Positions 1 to 9,143 of a stretch of DNA of 64,000 bases are shown piece after piece (position 1 is the stretch's first letter; the number at the start of each line of letters is the position of its first letter). This DNA is from UBA11891 sp965658355 (GTDB lineage Bacteria; Bacteroidota; Bacteroidia; Flavobacteriales; Flavobacteriaceae). The position numbers and the translations under genes were made by a program. The notes beneath the pieces were generated by a model. That model did not search any database. It saw only the letters and a program-made list of their open reading frames with translations, and was not told the origin of the DNA. The stretch is from NCBI GenBank assembly GCA_965658355.1, contig CBFHRX010000004.1, positions 13,148 to 77,147 of the forward strand. The letters are read 5' to 3'.

Positions 1-618
1 AAGAAGGGTTTTTCCTTTATAAGAAAGCTTGGGCAACAATTGTTTTTCGGTATGCCCATTGACGGCTAGAAAATCAATCCCCAAAGAAGTGTTGTGAATT
101 TCTAAGCCACTTCCTTTAATAAAAGTAAGCTGTCCGCTTTCTATAATGGGTTGAATGTTTTCAGGTAAAAAAGAAGCTTTTTCTCTTGGGTTGGGGTTTA
201 CGGCCCAGTTCCATTGTGCTTCGTGGCACCAAAAACGCGCATTGGGAAAGGCCGGAACCAATCGCCCGTCTTTAGTTCTTTCGATAGCCCCTCCACAATG
301 ATCAAAATGAAGATGCGTAAACACTACATCGGTGATGTCTTCTTTTGAAAAACCGTGTTGAGCCAATGACTTTTCTAGGGAGTGGTCTCCCCAAAGTGCA
401 TAATGCTTAAAAAAGCTGTTGTCTTGTTTGGAGCCCATACCGGTGTCAACAAGGATAAGCTTGTTTCCTTCTTCAATAAGGAGCGAACGCGCCGCCATTT
501 CGATACGGTTTTGTGCATCTGCAGGGTTGGTTCGCTGCCATAGTGCTTTGGGCACCACCCCGAACATAGCCCCTCCATCCAGTTTAAAGCAACCTGTTTC
601 GATGGGATAGAGTTGCAT
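1..618 (-). CDS. MBL-fold metallo-hydrolase (3' end beyond the window)
   Basis: Zinc-dependent metallo-beta-lactamase-fold hydrolase; substrate unknown, with lactonase-like and glyoxalase-like relatives. The reading frame starts with ATG at 618 and runs off the left edge, giving about 206 visible residues. The metal motif THLHFDH is at about residues 101-107, preceded by the strand LILVDTG at about 54-60; a later G-H-T provides the next expected His. There is no signal peptide, so it is probably cytoplasmic. Its ATG overlaps the stop codon of the SMP-30 gene by one base (TAATG), so the two are probably translationally coupled. Fold assignment is firm; the reaction is not determined. Confidence 0.85.
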   Translation of the reverse strand, partial: MQLYPIETGCFKLDGGAMFGVVPKALWQRTNPADAQNRIEMAARSLLIEEGNKLILVDTGMGSKQDNSFFKHYALWGDHSLEKSLAQHGFSKEDITDVVFTHLHFDHCGGAIERTKDGRLVPAFPNARFWCHEAQWNWAVNPNPREKASFLPENIQPIIESGQLTFIKGSGLEIHNTSLGIDFLAVNGHTEKQLLPKLSYKGKTLL

Positions 619-1592
619 TATTTTTTCAGTTTTATTCGAGTTAGGTAGCGATCGGACGTCATGTAAAGCACAGATTCATCTTCATTAAAGGCACAGTTTG
701 CCGTTCGCTCTTCTGTTACGATAGTGCCCAGATGTTTTCCTGAAGGGTTAAAAATGAGCACTCCACCGGGGCCAGTAGCAAACACATAGCCTTTTTTACT
801 GACTTTCATCCCATCGGCTAAACCGGGTCGATCAATAGAAGTAGCATCAAAAAAGATACGCTCGTTTGTGAGCCTCCCTTCGTCGAGGTCAAAAGCCATC
901 CATAGATTTCGTTTTGAATCTGAATTCGCAACGTATAAGGTTTTTTCGTCTGGCGATAAGGCCAAGCCGTTAGGGCGACTTAATGTATCATAAACAAGAC
1001 TTAGTTGTCCTTTGGTATCCAAACGATAAACCCCATTTATTGGGAGTTCTCTCAAGGGATCTTGGTCTCCTGATAAGCCATAAGGAGGATCTGTAAAAAA
1101 CAAATCTCCGTTGGAATGTAAAATCAGATCGTTGGGAGAATGAAAACGTTTGCCTTCAAAATTATCAATAACAGTTACAAAGGGACTGGGATTGGCTAAA
1201 GGGGTATTGACCCGTGCAATTCTTCGATCCCCATGTTGAGCAATCAGGAGGTTTCCCTCTGCATCGAGAATCAACCCATTGCCACCAGATTTCTTTTTAT
1301 TAGGGGCATAACCAGTATAGCCACTGGGGTCCAAATAAACAGTAAGACCTTCTTTTTCGCTCCAACGGTATAATTTGTTTTCAGGCACATCGGTAAACAA
1401 AACGCTATTAAGTGCCGGAACCCAAACAGGGCCTTCGGACCAGTTAAAGCCATCTGCAAGGATTTCTACAGTTGCCTCTTGGTCAATAAGAAGATTTATT
1501 TCTGGATCGAGCCGCTCCACTCCACCTAGGGTTTGCTGCGCAAAACTGAAGAGAGAGAAGAGACTACAAAAAAGGAAAGAAAGATATTTCAT
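618..1592 (-). CDS. Secreted SMP-30/gluconolactonase-like protein
   Basis: Six-bladed beta-propeller of the SMP-30/gluconolactonase/LRE family, which hydrolyses sugar lactones using one divalent metal. A signal peptide ends near residue 19 (FSFAQ), so it is exported. Family metal ligands are visible: Glu in WSEGPVW (about residue 53), Asn in SPNDLI, and Asn plus Asp in RPNGLALSPDEKTLYV. The 324-aa length fits a propeller with a leader. It lies 9 nt downstream of the SulP gene and overlaps the MBL hydrolase gene by one base, suggesting one mRNA. Which lactone it acts on cannot be read from the sequence. Confidence 0.85.
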   Translation of the reverse strand: MKYLSFLFCSLFSLFSFAQQTLGGVERLDPEINLLIDQEATVEILADGFNWSEGPVWVPALNSVLFTDVPENKLYRWSEKEGLTVYLDPSGYTGYAPNKKKSGGNGLILDAEGNLLIAQHGDRRIARVNTPLANPSPFVTVIDNFEGKRFHSPNDLILHSNGDLFFTDPPYGLSGDQDPLRELPINGVYRLDTKGQLSLVYDTLSRPNGLALSPDEKTLYVANSDSKRNLWMAFDLDEGRLTNERIFFDATSIDRPGLADGMKVSKKGYVFATGPGGVLIFNPSGKHLGTIVTEERTANCAFNEDESVLYMTSDRYLTRIKLKK

Positions 1593-1601
1593 ACGGTTTT
1601 T

Positions 1602-3821
1602 TTAGGCTAAAAGTTTGGCTAAATCTTTTGTATACTCAATCAGCGCAATGGTTTCATCTGTTCGGGCCAATTTGATTTTATCAAAAAGAATTAAGGAGTC
1701 CCCATTGCTTTCGATGTGGTAAATCTGGCGGTTTTCAAAAAAACGAATCCGCTCATCGGTGAAAAAGGCTCGTATCTCAGATTCTTCTTTACCGGTAATT
1801 AAAAAGCGCTTCGAGAAATCAGGATACATATCAAAATCGATGTCTTTAAATCCTGTTAAAGCCATTACGCGGTCAAATATTTTTTCAAATAGTCCTTCTT
1901 TTTCCATGGCAAAAACAGGAATTTTTTTATTTAATTTCAAAACCATTACGGTTGTGTTGAAGGTCTCTGCAGAAAAAGTATCTCCTTCATTAAAGGTTAG
2001 GTCAGAGATTTCCCAGGACATATTTAAAGCCTCAAAAGAACCTTTTAGAGAGTTCGATTTTCGCTCAATAGGACGGATTTCAAAGAAGTGGAATTTCTTG
2101 AGATATTGGGTGTTCCACTCTACTTTGTAATTAAAGGAATAGTCTTTTTCGGCAGCCAGGTTTTGCAATCGTATTTGCCTAGGAGATAGTTTTGGTGCGG
2201 CATTGTTCAAGGAGATCTTTAAGGCCCTGTTATGGGTAGAATAGGACACATGAGAATCCAGTCCGCTAATGACTACATTTCCTCCAGTTTCCTTTTGCAT
2301 TCTTAGAAAGTCTACTAAATATTCCATATAAGACATGCCGACTAAGCGGGTTTCGGATAAATCGATGTTGACATCAACACCGCTAGGAATTTTCTTAAAG
2401 AGGCTGTCTATTTTTAAGACCCCTAAGAAGTTGGCAATGCCTTTAATTTTTACATCGTAGCCGCCTTCTTGATTTTGATCAAGACTCGATCCTGACTGAA
2501 AGGTCATCTTAAAAAACAGTCCAATAGATTCTTTTGCCAGCAGCATATGAGTCGCTAAGACCAAAAGCAAACCACCGACAAGCCCTATTAAAAGGTTGGT
2601 ATATAAGGTAAGGATTAAGGTAAAAACAAAGAAGATCAATTGCTCAGGACCTTGATTATAGACCTGTTTAAAAACAGCAGGAGAAGCGAGTTTAAACCCA
2701 GTATAGACGAGCAAGATGGCAAAGGCAGACAAAGGCACTTGTTTCATAATGGGGCTTAATGCTACTATTAAGAGCAACAAGAACACCCCTTGGTATAAGT
2801 TTGACCACTTGGTCTTTGCACCATTGTGAATGTTGACTGTACTTCGAATGATAACAGCGATAATAGGCAAACCCCCAATAAAGCCTGCCGCCATGGTACT
2901 GAGACCAATACCTGTTAGGTCTTTATTCAAGTCTGTTTTTCGCTTGTAGGGATCGATTTTGTCGACTGCTTTGGCAATCGCGAGCGACTCGATACTGGTA
3001 ATGATAAGAATGGAGAAGACCGTGGTCCAAAACTCAAGGGTCCCTATTTTAGAAAAATTAGGATGCAGTATGGAGTCCATAAAATTATCGGGAATGTCTA
3101 AAAGAAGTGTAGGACCTACTTCATAGCTTCTTCCCAAAAAACTCAGGCTGTGTTGCTCAAAGAAATTAAAGAAATAAACGAAAGGGATGGAAAAGACAAT
3201 CACCCAAATAGGCGCTGGAAAAAATTGAAAGACACGGAAGCTTATTTTGGAATGAAACAGCGACAGCAGCAAGCCAATAATGGAAATAATAACAACAAAA
3301 GGATTCGCTTGGGGTAAGAAAAGAACGGCTTCAATAAGATTTTGAATGATGCTTGGGCTATCAGAATGGGTCCCCAAAGCAACGTGAATTTGTTTGGCAA
3401 AAATGATAATCCCAATGGCCGCTAGCAATCCATGAATAACCGATGAGTGAAAAATATCGGCCAGGCGGCCCAATTTCAGTACTCCTAGAAAAGCCTGTAT
3501 CCCACCGGAAACAACAATGGCAGCTAAAACGTAATTGAAGGCCTGTCCAGAGCCATCATCCATAACCGCAATCCCATAGAGGATTACTGCGATGACGCCT
3601 TTTGCAGGGCCATTAACGGAAACATGTCCACCTCTATACAGGGTGGTAACAACCCCTCCTACAACTGCCGACCAAATACCTGCCATCGCAGGAGCCCCTG
3701 CCGCCAAGGCAATCCCTAAAGACAGTGGCAAGGCAATAAGTGCGACACTGATGGCCGCTATTGCATCCCCACGCCAATTTTCAAGCAAGCCTTTAAGCCC
3801 TGTTTTTGGTACAACTTCCAT
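1602..3821 (-). CDS. SulP family inorganic anion transporter with long C-terminal extension
   Basis: Inner-membrane SulP/SLC26-type transporter for an anion such as sulfate or bicarbonate. The N-terminal 440 residues or so form the multi-pass core, with GISVALIALPLSLG-like TM1 sequence, NGPAKGVIAV and a conserved LPIIAVIIRSTVNIHNGAKT stretch. A STAS-like domain follows at roughly 450-560. About 180 further residues form an extra soluble domain that most SulP proteins lack; it vaguely resembles DUF3137-type domains. It is first in a probable operon with the SMP-30 and MBL genes. No carbonic anhydrase gene is adjacent. Transported ion: unknown. Confidence 0.88.
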   Translation of the reverse strand: MEVVPKTGLKGLLENWRGDAIAAISVALIALPLSLGIALAAGAPAMAGIWSAVVGGVVTTLYRGGHVSVNGPAKGVIAVILYGIAVMDDGSGQAFNYVLAAIVVSGGIQAFLGVLKLGRLADIFHSSVIHGLLAAIGIIIFAKQIHVALGTHSDSPSIIQNLIEAVLFLPQANPFVVIISIIGLLLSLFHSKISFRVFQFFPAPIWVIVFSIPFVYFFNFFEQHSLSFLGRSYEVGPTLLLDIPDNFMDSILHPNFSKIGTLEFWTTVFSILIITSIESLAIAKAVDKIDPYKRKTDLNKDLTGIGLSTMAAGFIGGLPIIAVIIRSTVNIHNGAKTKWSNLYQGVFLLLLIVALSPIMKQVPLSAFAILLVYTGFKLASPAVFKQVYNQGPEQLIFFVFTLILTLYTNLLIGLVGGLLLVLATHMLLAKESIGLFFKMTFQSGSSLDQNQEGGYDVKIKGIANFLGVLKIDSLFKKIPSGVDVNIDLSETRLVGMSYMEYLVDFLRMQKETGGNVVISGLDSHVSYSTHNRALKISLNNAAPKLSPRQIRLQNLAAEKDYSFNYKVEWNTQYLKKFHFFEIRPIERKSNSLKGSFEALNMSWEISDLTFNEGDTFSAETFNTTVMVLKLNKKIPVFAMEKEGLFEKIFDRVMALTGFKDIDFDMYPDFSKRFLITGKEESEIRAFFTDERIRFFENRQIYHIESNGDSLILFDKIKLARTDETIALIEYTKDLAKLLA

Positions 3822-3930
3822 TTTTACGGTTTACCAAGTCAAGATAATGACCATTTTTTATTTTACAGGACTCCTAAGCCAAAAACTTATTTCGCTCTCG
3901 ACACCAATTAAGAAAAGCCGCTATTGTTTT

Positions 3931-4683
3931 TTATTTGCTTTGTGAAAAAAGCCAAGGCAGAAAAGTAGGGTCTGCAAAAACAAGATCCCAGCTGTTGTGG
4001 TTGACATCGGGATAGCGATTAAAGCGCACTTGAGCATTTGCTTTTTCTAAGCCAGCGGCCATACGTTCGGAGTGGGTTATTGGGACTACCTCGTCAATTT
4101 CTCCGTGATCTATTCGCCAGACAGGCTTGCGGATTTTAGCACTAATTTTTGGATGGGCGCCTCCACAGATGGCGAAGGCAGCAGCAAAGGTATTTGGATT
4201 GCGATAGACCAACTCAAAAGTGCCCATGCCACCCATTGAAAGCCCGCCTACATAAATACGGTTTTTATCGACCTCATAATTCGAAACAAGCTCTTCTAGC
4301 AAGCCTTCTACTAAATCCAAGGTCTTGTTTTCTGTGGGATTTTCAGAATAGGCAAACTTAAGGGGGACATCACGCGAAAGGACGGTAGCCCAATAGCTTT
4401 CTTTTGGACATTGTGGAAAAACTACAATAGCAGGAAATTGTTCTTGAATGTCTTTTTGCAAAAACAAATCACTGCCGTGAGTAAGCTGCAATTCATTGTC
4501 ATTCCCGCGTTCACCGGCCCCGTGAAGAAAGATGAGTAGGGGATACTCTTTGGTGATATCATATTCTTTTGGCAGTAAAATTTGATAGGGAAGACTCCCC
4601 TTATTGTTTTCAAAAAGGTTTTTTTTGAATTGTTGTGCGCTGCCTGAGAATGAAAAAAAGAGGGCAAGAAAAAGCAATCGCAT
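3931..4683 (-). CDS. Secreted alpha/beta-hydrolase (PHB depolymerase/phospholipase-type esterase)
   Basis: Alpha/beta-hydrolase fold esterase with a signal peptide ending near SGSAQQ (about residue 18). The nucleophile elbow G-L-S-M-G has Ser149; an oxyanion region FLHGAGERG lies at about 52-60. Asp in WRIDHGEIDEVVP and His in DVNHNSWD complete a plausible triad. This sequence type is common in Bacteroidota and is annotated as prolyl-oligopeptidase-like or dienelactone-hydrolase-like. It starts 2 nt after the end of the M20 peptidase gene, so the two are probably co-transcribed. Natural substrate unknown. Confidence 0.82.
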   Translation of the reverse strand: MRLLFLALFFSFSGSAQQFKKNLFENNKGSLPYQILLPKEYDITKEYPLLIFLHGAGERGNDNELQLTHGSDLFLQKDIQEQFPAIVVFPQCPKESYWATVLSRDVPLKFAYSENPTENKTLDLVEGLLEELVSNYEVDKNRIYVGGLSMGGMGTFELVYRNPNTFAAAFAICGGAHPKISAKIRKPVWRIDHGEIDEVVPITHSERMAAGLEKANAQVRFNRYPDVNHNSWDLVFADPTFLPWLFSQSK

Positions 4684-4685
4684 AT

Positions 4686-6194
4686 TTAGAGCTTTTCGGT
4701 TAGTATGGCCAAAAGGGTTTTTACGCCATTTCGATAGTTCCCCAACCGAATGTTTTCATTAGGACTGTGTTGGTTGTTATCTCTGTTCACGGTTGGCACT
4801 GCAACAGCAGGAATATCAAGCGTATTCACAAAAGGCGAGATGGGAATAGAGCCTCCGCTCATACGGACCCGAATAGGGTCTTGCTCAAAGCCACGAACGA
4901 GGGCTTTGCGAAGCCATTTTCCAACTTTGGTATCCAAATCGGTTCTGAAAGATTGATAGGAAATTTCAGAACTAAGAGTGGCGACCCTTGGATATTGCGT
5001 GCGTTCTTCGGCTGTGGGTTCGCGGTCCACGACATAGTATCCTTGATTTTCGATATGTTTTTGTATGAGTTGAATCAAGCGTTTGGGATCGGATTCGAGC
5101 ACCAAGCGAACGTCAATTTCTGCACGCGCCCAGGCAGGGATAATGGTTCGTGCTTTTTCATTGATCCAGCCGGATTGCAAGCCTCTAATGTTTAGTGAAG
5201 GGTATTGAATAGACTCTTGATAGTTGGGGCCAACTTGATCAACCTCTCCAATCTGAAGGGTTTTCATAAAGTGCTCTTTATCGTGGGGAAAAGCCTTGAG
5301 AATTTTCTTTGTTTGATCGTCAATCTGAATTCCATCGTAGTAGCCAGGAATAGTGACCCTTCCACTGTCGTCTTTCATGGAAGCCAGTAGCTTTGCCATT
5401 CGCAAGGCAGGGTTGGGCACATAGTTGCCAAAGTGACCACTGTGTTGAGGAGCGATGGGGCCATAGGTTGTCAATTGAAGGGTGGCAATCCCCCTTGCGC
5501 CGAAGGAAAGAGTTGGCTTTCCAGAACGGTGCATGGGCCCATCAAAAATAATCAATTGATCAGCAGCTAGTAATTTTCTGTTGGCTTTAACAGCGTCGGG
5601 AAGATGAGGAGACCCGAGCTCTTCTTCAAAATCCATAATGACTTTTAGGTTGAAATTGGGTTGAATTTTTTCTCTCAACAGCACATCCATTGCTTTTAAA
5701 AACATGACAACGGGTCCTTTCGCATCACTTGCAGAGCGGGCAAAAACACGCCAATCGTCTTCGTAGTTTTGAATGGTGTCCCAGGGGATTGCTTCCCATT
5801 CACCTGCTGTATTTTGTTTTTTTAAGACCGGGATATAAGGACTTTCTTGATTCCATTTAGCAGGATCTACTGGTTGTCCATCAAGCTGTAAATAGACTAA
5901 GACTGTTTGCTTGGCAGAGGGGTATTTTTTTTCAGCGAGAAGCAGTGGTGCTTTTGGGGTTTGAATACGTTGGGTAGTAAAGCCTCTTTCGGCAAAGGTA
6001 CGTTCACACCATTGAACGTTTTTTTCTATTTCTGGCAAGCGCATTCCGTCATTGGGAATGCTTAGCACCTCTTGCAACATCGGAAAAGATTCCAAAGTAG
6101 CCTCGGCGGCCCATTTATCCAGCTGTTGAGCAGATTGCGCAAGGAGTGGGAATGTAAAAAGAAAGCTAAAGAGAAGTGAGTAAAAAGTCTTCAT
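4686..6194 (-). CDS. Secreted M20 family peptidase with altered metal-site His
   Basis: Peptidase of the M20/M25/M40 family (dipeptidase or carboxypeptidase type, co-catalytic metal fold) with a signal peptide ending near LLAQSAQ. The catalytic layout is visible: YLQLDGQPVD (about 101-110), SASDAKGP with the bridging Asp, DFEEELGSPHL with the Glu pair, and a C-terminal QHSPNE His. The first metal ligand, normally His in the motif HxDxxP, is Gln103 here. Length 502 aa is normal. It lies 2 nt from the esterase gene, 56 nt downstream of lepA. It may be a bona fide subfamily with altered metal binding rather than a dead enzyme. Confidence 0.85.
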   Translation of the reverse strand: MKTFYSLLFSFLFTFPLLAQSAQQLDKWAAEATLESFPMLQEVLSIPNDGMRLPEIEKNVQWCERTFAERGFTTQRIQTPKAPLLLAEKKYPSAKQTVLVYLQLDGQPVDPAKWNQESPYIPVLKKQNTAGEWEAIPWDTIQNYEDDWRVFARSASDAKGPVVMFLKAMDVLLREKIQPNFNLKVIMDFEEELGSPHLPDAVKANRKLLAADQLIIFDGPMHRSGKPTLSFGARGIATLQLTTYGPIAPQHSGHFGNYVPNPALRMAKLLASMKDDSGRVTIPGYYDGIQIDDQTKKILKAFPHDKEHFMKTLQIGEVDQVGPNYQESIQYPSLNIRGLQSGWINEKARTIIPAWARAEIDVRLVLESDPKRLIQLIQKHIENQGYYVVDREPTAEERTQYPRVATLSSEISYQSFRTDLDTKVGKWLRKALVRGFEQDPIRVRMSGGSIPISPFVNTLDIPAVAVPTVNRDNNQHSPNENIRLGNYRNGVKTLLAILTEKL

Positions 6195-6250
6195 AAAATC
6201 ATTTTTCCTAAAGATAGAAAATATGATTTCAATAAAAAGGAGCTAGGGGC

Positions 6251-8047
6251 TTAGTCGTTAAGTTGTAAGACGGCCATAAATGCCTGTTGTGGGATTTCAA
6301 CATTACCCACCTGGCGCATTTTCTTTTTTCCTTTCTTTTGTTTTTCAAGCAACTTTCGCTTTCGGGTAATATCTCCCCCATAACATTTTGCCGTAACGTC
6401 TTTCCGCAAGGCTTTGATGGTTTCCCGAGAGATTATTTTAGCACCGATAGCGGCTTGAATCGGAATGTCAAATTGCTGACGTGGGATAAGGCTTCGTAGC
6501 TTTTCACACATCTTTTTCCCAATCGTATAGGCATTGTCAGCGTGGATAAGAGCCGATAGGGCATCTACCTGATTGCCATTTAAGAGGATGTCTACTTTCA
6601 CTAATTTTGAGGCGCGCATTCCAATAGGGGAATAGTCAAAAGACGCATAGCCTTTGGAGACTGTTTTGAGCCGGTCGTAGAAGTCAAAAACAATTTCAGC
6701 AAGGGGCAAGTCAAAACTCAACTCAACACGTTCGGTAGTAAGGTAGGTTTGATTGGTGATAGTTCCCCGTTTCTCTATACAAAGCGACATGACATTCCCA
6801 ACATAATCAGATTTGGTAATGATAGTGGCTTTGATATAGGGTTCTTCTACCCGTTCAAGATAGGAAGGGTCGGGCAGATCAGAGGGGTTGTTAACCGGCA
6901 ATATGGTATCGGGTTCTTTTTTAGTAAAGGCGTGATAGGATACGTTGGGAACGGTTGTAATGACACTCATATTAAATTCACGCTCCAAGCGCTCTTGAAT
7001 AATTTCAAGATGTAACATTCCCAAAAACCCACAACGGAATCCAAAGCCTAAGGCAGCGGAGCTTTCTGGCTGGAATACCAATGAAGCGTCATTGAGCTGT
7101 AGTTTTTCCATACTGGCACGAAGCTCCTCGTAGTCTTCAGTATCTACAGGATAGATTCCGGCAAAAACCATGGGCTTGACTTCTTCAAAACCAGAAATAG
7201 CAAAAGGGGTTGGGTTTTCTGTAGCGGTAATGGTATCTCCCACTTTGACCTCCTTGGCTTCTTTGATTCCCGTGATGAGGTAGCCTACATCGCCAGCGCC
7301 GATATTTTTTTGTGGGGCTTGTTTAAGGCGTAGCGTTCCAATTTCATCAGCAAAATAATTTTTGCCGGTGGCCATAAATTGAATTTTTTGGCCTTTGGAG
7401 AGTTGTCCGTTTAGGATTCTAAAATAGGTTTCAACCCCTCTAAAGGGATTGTAAACAGAATCAAAAATCAGGGCTTGCAAGGGGGCTTGAGGGTCGCCTT
7501 TGGGAGCGGGTACGCGGGCTACGATGGCGTCTAGTATTTCTTGAATTCCCAAACCCGTTTTGGCAGATGCAGGAATAATTTCTTCTGGGGCACAGCCAAG
7601 TAAGTCGACGATATCGTCTGTTACTTCTTCAGGATTGGCAGAAGGCAAGTCGATTTTATTGAGAACAGGAATGATTTCCAAGTCGTTCTCTAAGGCCAAA
7701 TAAAGGTTGGAGATGGTTTGTGCCTGAATGCTTTGTGCCGCATCTACAACCAAGAGCGCTCCTTCACATGCCGCAATAGAACGGGAAACTTCATAGGAGA
7801 AATCAACATGGCCCGGAGTGTCGATAAGGTTAAACACATATTCTTCTCCTTCGTGGGTATAGTTCATTTGAATCGCGTGGGACTTGATGGTGATTCCGCG
7901 TTCGCGTTCCAGATCCATATCATCCAGCAGCTGATCTTGTTTTTCTCGATCGGTAATGGCTCCCGTAAAATCAAGGAGTCTATCAGCCAAGGTACTTTTA
8001 CCGTGGTCAATGTGTGCGATTATGCAAAAATTTCTAATATTCTTCAT
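6251..8047 (-). CDS. lepA: Elongation factor 4 (LepA), ribosome back-translocase GTPase
   Basis: Translational GTPase that acts on stalled or mis-translocated ribosomes. G1 motif AHIDHGKST and G3 DTPGHVDF are visible, along with NKIDLP (G4) and the LepA-specific C-terminal domain ending near QQAFMAVLQLND. I place the start at the ATG at 8047 (MKNIRNFCIIAHIDHG, 598 aa), because this is where homologues begin. An upstream in-frame ATG at 8065 adds six residues and would sit only 2-3 nt from the predicted transcription start. A candidate Bacteroidota promoter lies just upstream at 8073-8080. Confidence 0.97.
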   Translation of the reverse strand: MKNIRNFCIIAHIDHGKSTLADRLLDFTGAITDREKQDQLLDDMDLERERGITIKSHAIQMNYTHEGEEYVFNLIDTPGHVDFSYEVSRSIAACEGALLVVDAAQSIQAQTISNLYLALENDLEIIPVLNKIDLPSANPEEVTDDIVDLLGCAPEEIIPASAKTGLGIQEILDAIVARVPAPKGDPQAPLQALIFDSVYNPFRGVETYFRILNGQLSKGQKIQFMATGKNYFADEIGTLRLKQAPQKNIGAGDVGYLITGIKEAKEVKVGDTITATENPTPFAISGFEEVKPMVFAGIYPVDTEDYEELRASMEKLQLNDASLVFQPESSAALGFGFRCGFLGMLHLEIIQERLEREFNMSVITTVPNVSYHAFTKKEPDTILPVNNPSDLPDPSYLERVEEPYIKATIITKSDYVGNVMSLCIEKRGTITNQTYLTTERVELSFDLPLAEIVFDFYDRLKTVSKGYASFDYSPIGMRASKLVKVDILLNGNQVDALSALIHADNAYTIGKKMCEKLRSLIPRQQFDIPIQAAIGAKIISRETIKALRKDVTAKCYGGDITRKRKLLEKQKKGKKKMRQVGNVEIPQQAFMAVLQLND

Positions 8048-8072
8048 CTCAACGCCTTCCTTCATAGCCCCA

Positions 8073-8080
8073 CAAAGATA
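8073..8080 (-). promoter_or_regulatory. -7 box of the lepA promoter
   Basis: TATCTTTG on the minus strand matches the Bacteroidota -7 consensus TAnnTTTG. It lies 25 nt before the chosen lepA ATG. No clear -33 TTTG is seen at the expected distance, so the assignment is moderate. Confidence 0.5.
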
Positions 8081-8117
8081 TTACTTTGTTTGTGGACTGA
8101 GTAGAAAAAAGCAAGGC

Positions 8118-8146
8118 TTTGATTCCTAGAAATGTTTTTACCTTTG
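8118..8146 (+). promoter_or_regulatory. Promoter of dusB
   Basis: TTTG (8118-8121) and TACCTTTG (8139-8146) match the -33 and -7 boxes, with a 17-nt spacer (consensus about 19). The last G is 5 nt before the dusB ATG, so the mRNA may be leaderless or nearly so. Confidence 0.5.
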
Positions 8147-8150
8147 CAGC

Positions 8151-9143
8151 ATGCCAAACATAGGTCCAATAGAACTCCCTGACTTCCCATTGTTGCTTGC
8201 CCCAATGGAAGATGTAAGCGATCCGCCTTTTCGCGCCTTGTGCAAAGAAAACGGGGCTGATGTTGTATATACTGAGTTTATTTCCTCTGAAGGATTGATT
8301 CGAGACGCTGCCAAAAGCGTACAGAAACTAGACATCTACGAAAAGGAAAGACCTGTTGGGATTCAAATTTTTGGGGCCAATTTGGATTCTATGTTGCAAG
8401 CTGTGGACATTGTTGAAAAGTCCAAGCCTGATATAATAGACATCAATTTTGGCTGTCCTGTCAAAAAAGTCGTCTGCAAAGGCGCAGGTGCTGGAATTTT
8501 AAAAGACATTCCTTTAATGGTTAAGTTAAGTGCGGAAATGGTGAAACGCTCAGCACTTCCAGTCACGGTTAAAACACGATTGGGCTGGGACCACGATTCA
8601 ATCAAAATTGTAGAAGTAGCTGAGCGCTTGCAAGATGTAGGGGTGGCAGCCATTTCTATTCACGGCAGAACCCGAGCGCAGATGTACAAAGGCGATGCCG
8701 ACTGGAAACCCATTGCGGCGGTTAAGAACAATCCCCGTATGCACATACCTGTCTTTGGTAATGGCGATGTGAATACTCCCGAGCAGGCCAAAAAAATGCG
8801 TGATGAGTATGGTTTGGATGGTGCGATGATTGGCCGAGCCAGTATTGGCAACCCTTGGTTTTTTAATCAAGTAAAAACCTTTTTGAAAACAGGCACGCAC
8901 CAAGCCCCTCCCACAATGGAAGAGCGGGTTCATGCAGCACGTCGCCATTTGCAGATGTCTCTAGATTGGAAAGGGGAAGTCTTGGGGGTCTTAGAAACCC
9001 GGCGTCACTATACCAATTATTTTAAAGGGATTCCCAACTTCAAAGAATACCGAACACAAATGGTGACCGCTAATGCATCCTCAGATGTTTTTGCCGCTTT
9101 TGATGCTGTTTTGGAAAAGTGGGGAGATTATCAATTTGCCTGA
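8151..9143 (+). CDS. dusB: tRNA-dihydrouridine synthase (DusB type)
   Basis: FMN enzyme that reduces uridine to dihydrouridine in the D-loop of tRNAs. LLAPMEDVSD near the N terminus, DINFGCPVKKVVCKGAGAG with the catalytic Cys (about residue 109), the Arg/His motif SIHGRTRAQMYKG and the phosphate-binding GAMIGRASIGNPW are all typical of Dus proteins. At 330 aa it has full length. It converges with the downstream permease gene and overlaps its 3' end by 13 bp (9131-9143). DusB rather than another Dus is inferred from the overall pattern in this phylum. Confidence 0.95.
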   Translation: MPNIGPIELPDFPLLLAPMEDVSDPPFRALCKENGADVVYTEFISSEGLIRDAAKSVQKLDIYEKERPVGIQIFGANLDSMLQAVDIVEKSKPDIIDINFGCPVKKVVCKGAGAGILKDIPLMVKLSAEMVKRSALPVTVKTRLGWDHDSIKIVEVAERLQDVGVAAISIHGRTRAQMYKGDADWKPIAAVKNNPRMHIPVFGNGDVNTPEQAKKMRDEYGLDGAMIGRASIGNPWFFNQVKTFLKTGTHQAPPTMEERVHAARRHLQMSLDWKGEVLGVLETRRHYTNYFKGIPNFKEYRTQMVTANASSDVFAAFDAVLEKWGDYQFA

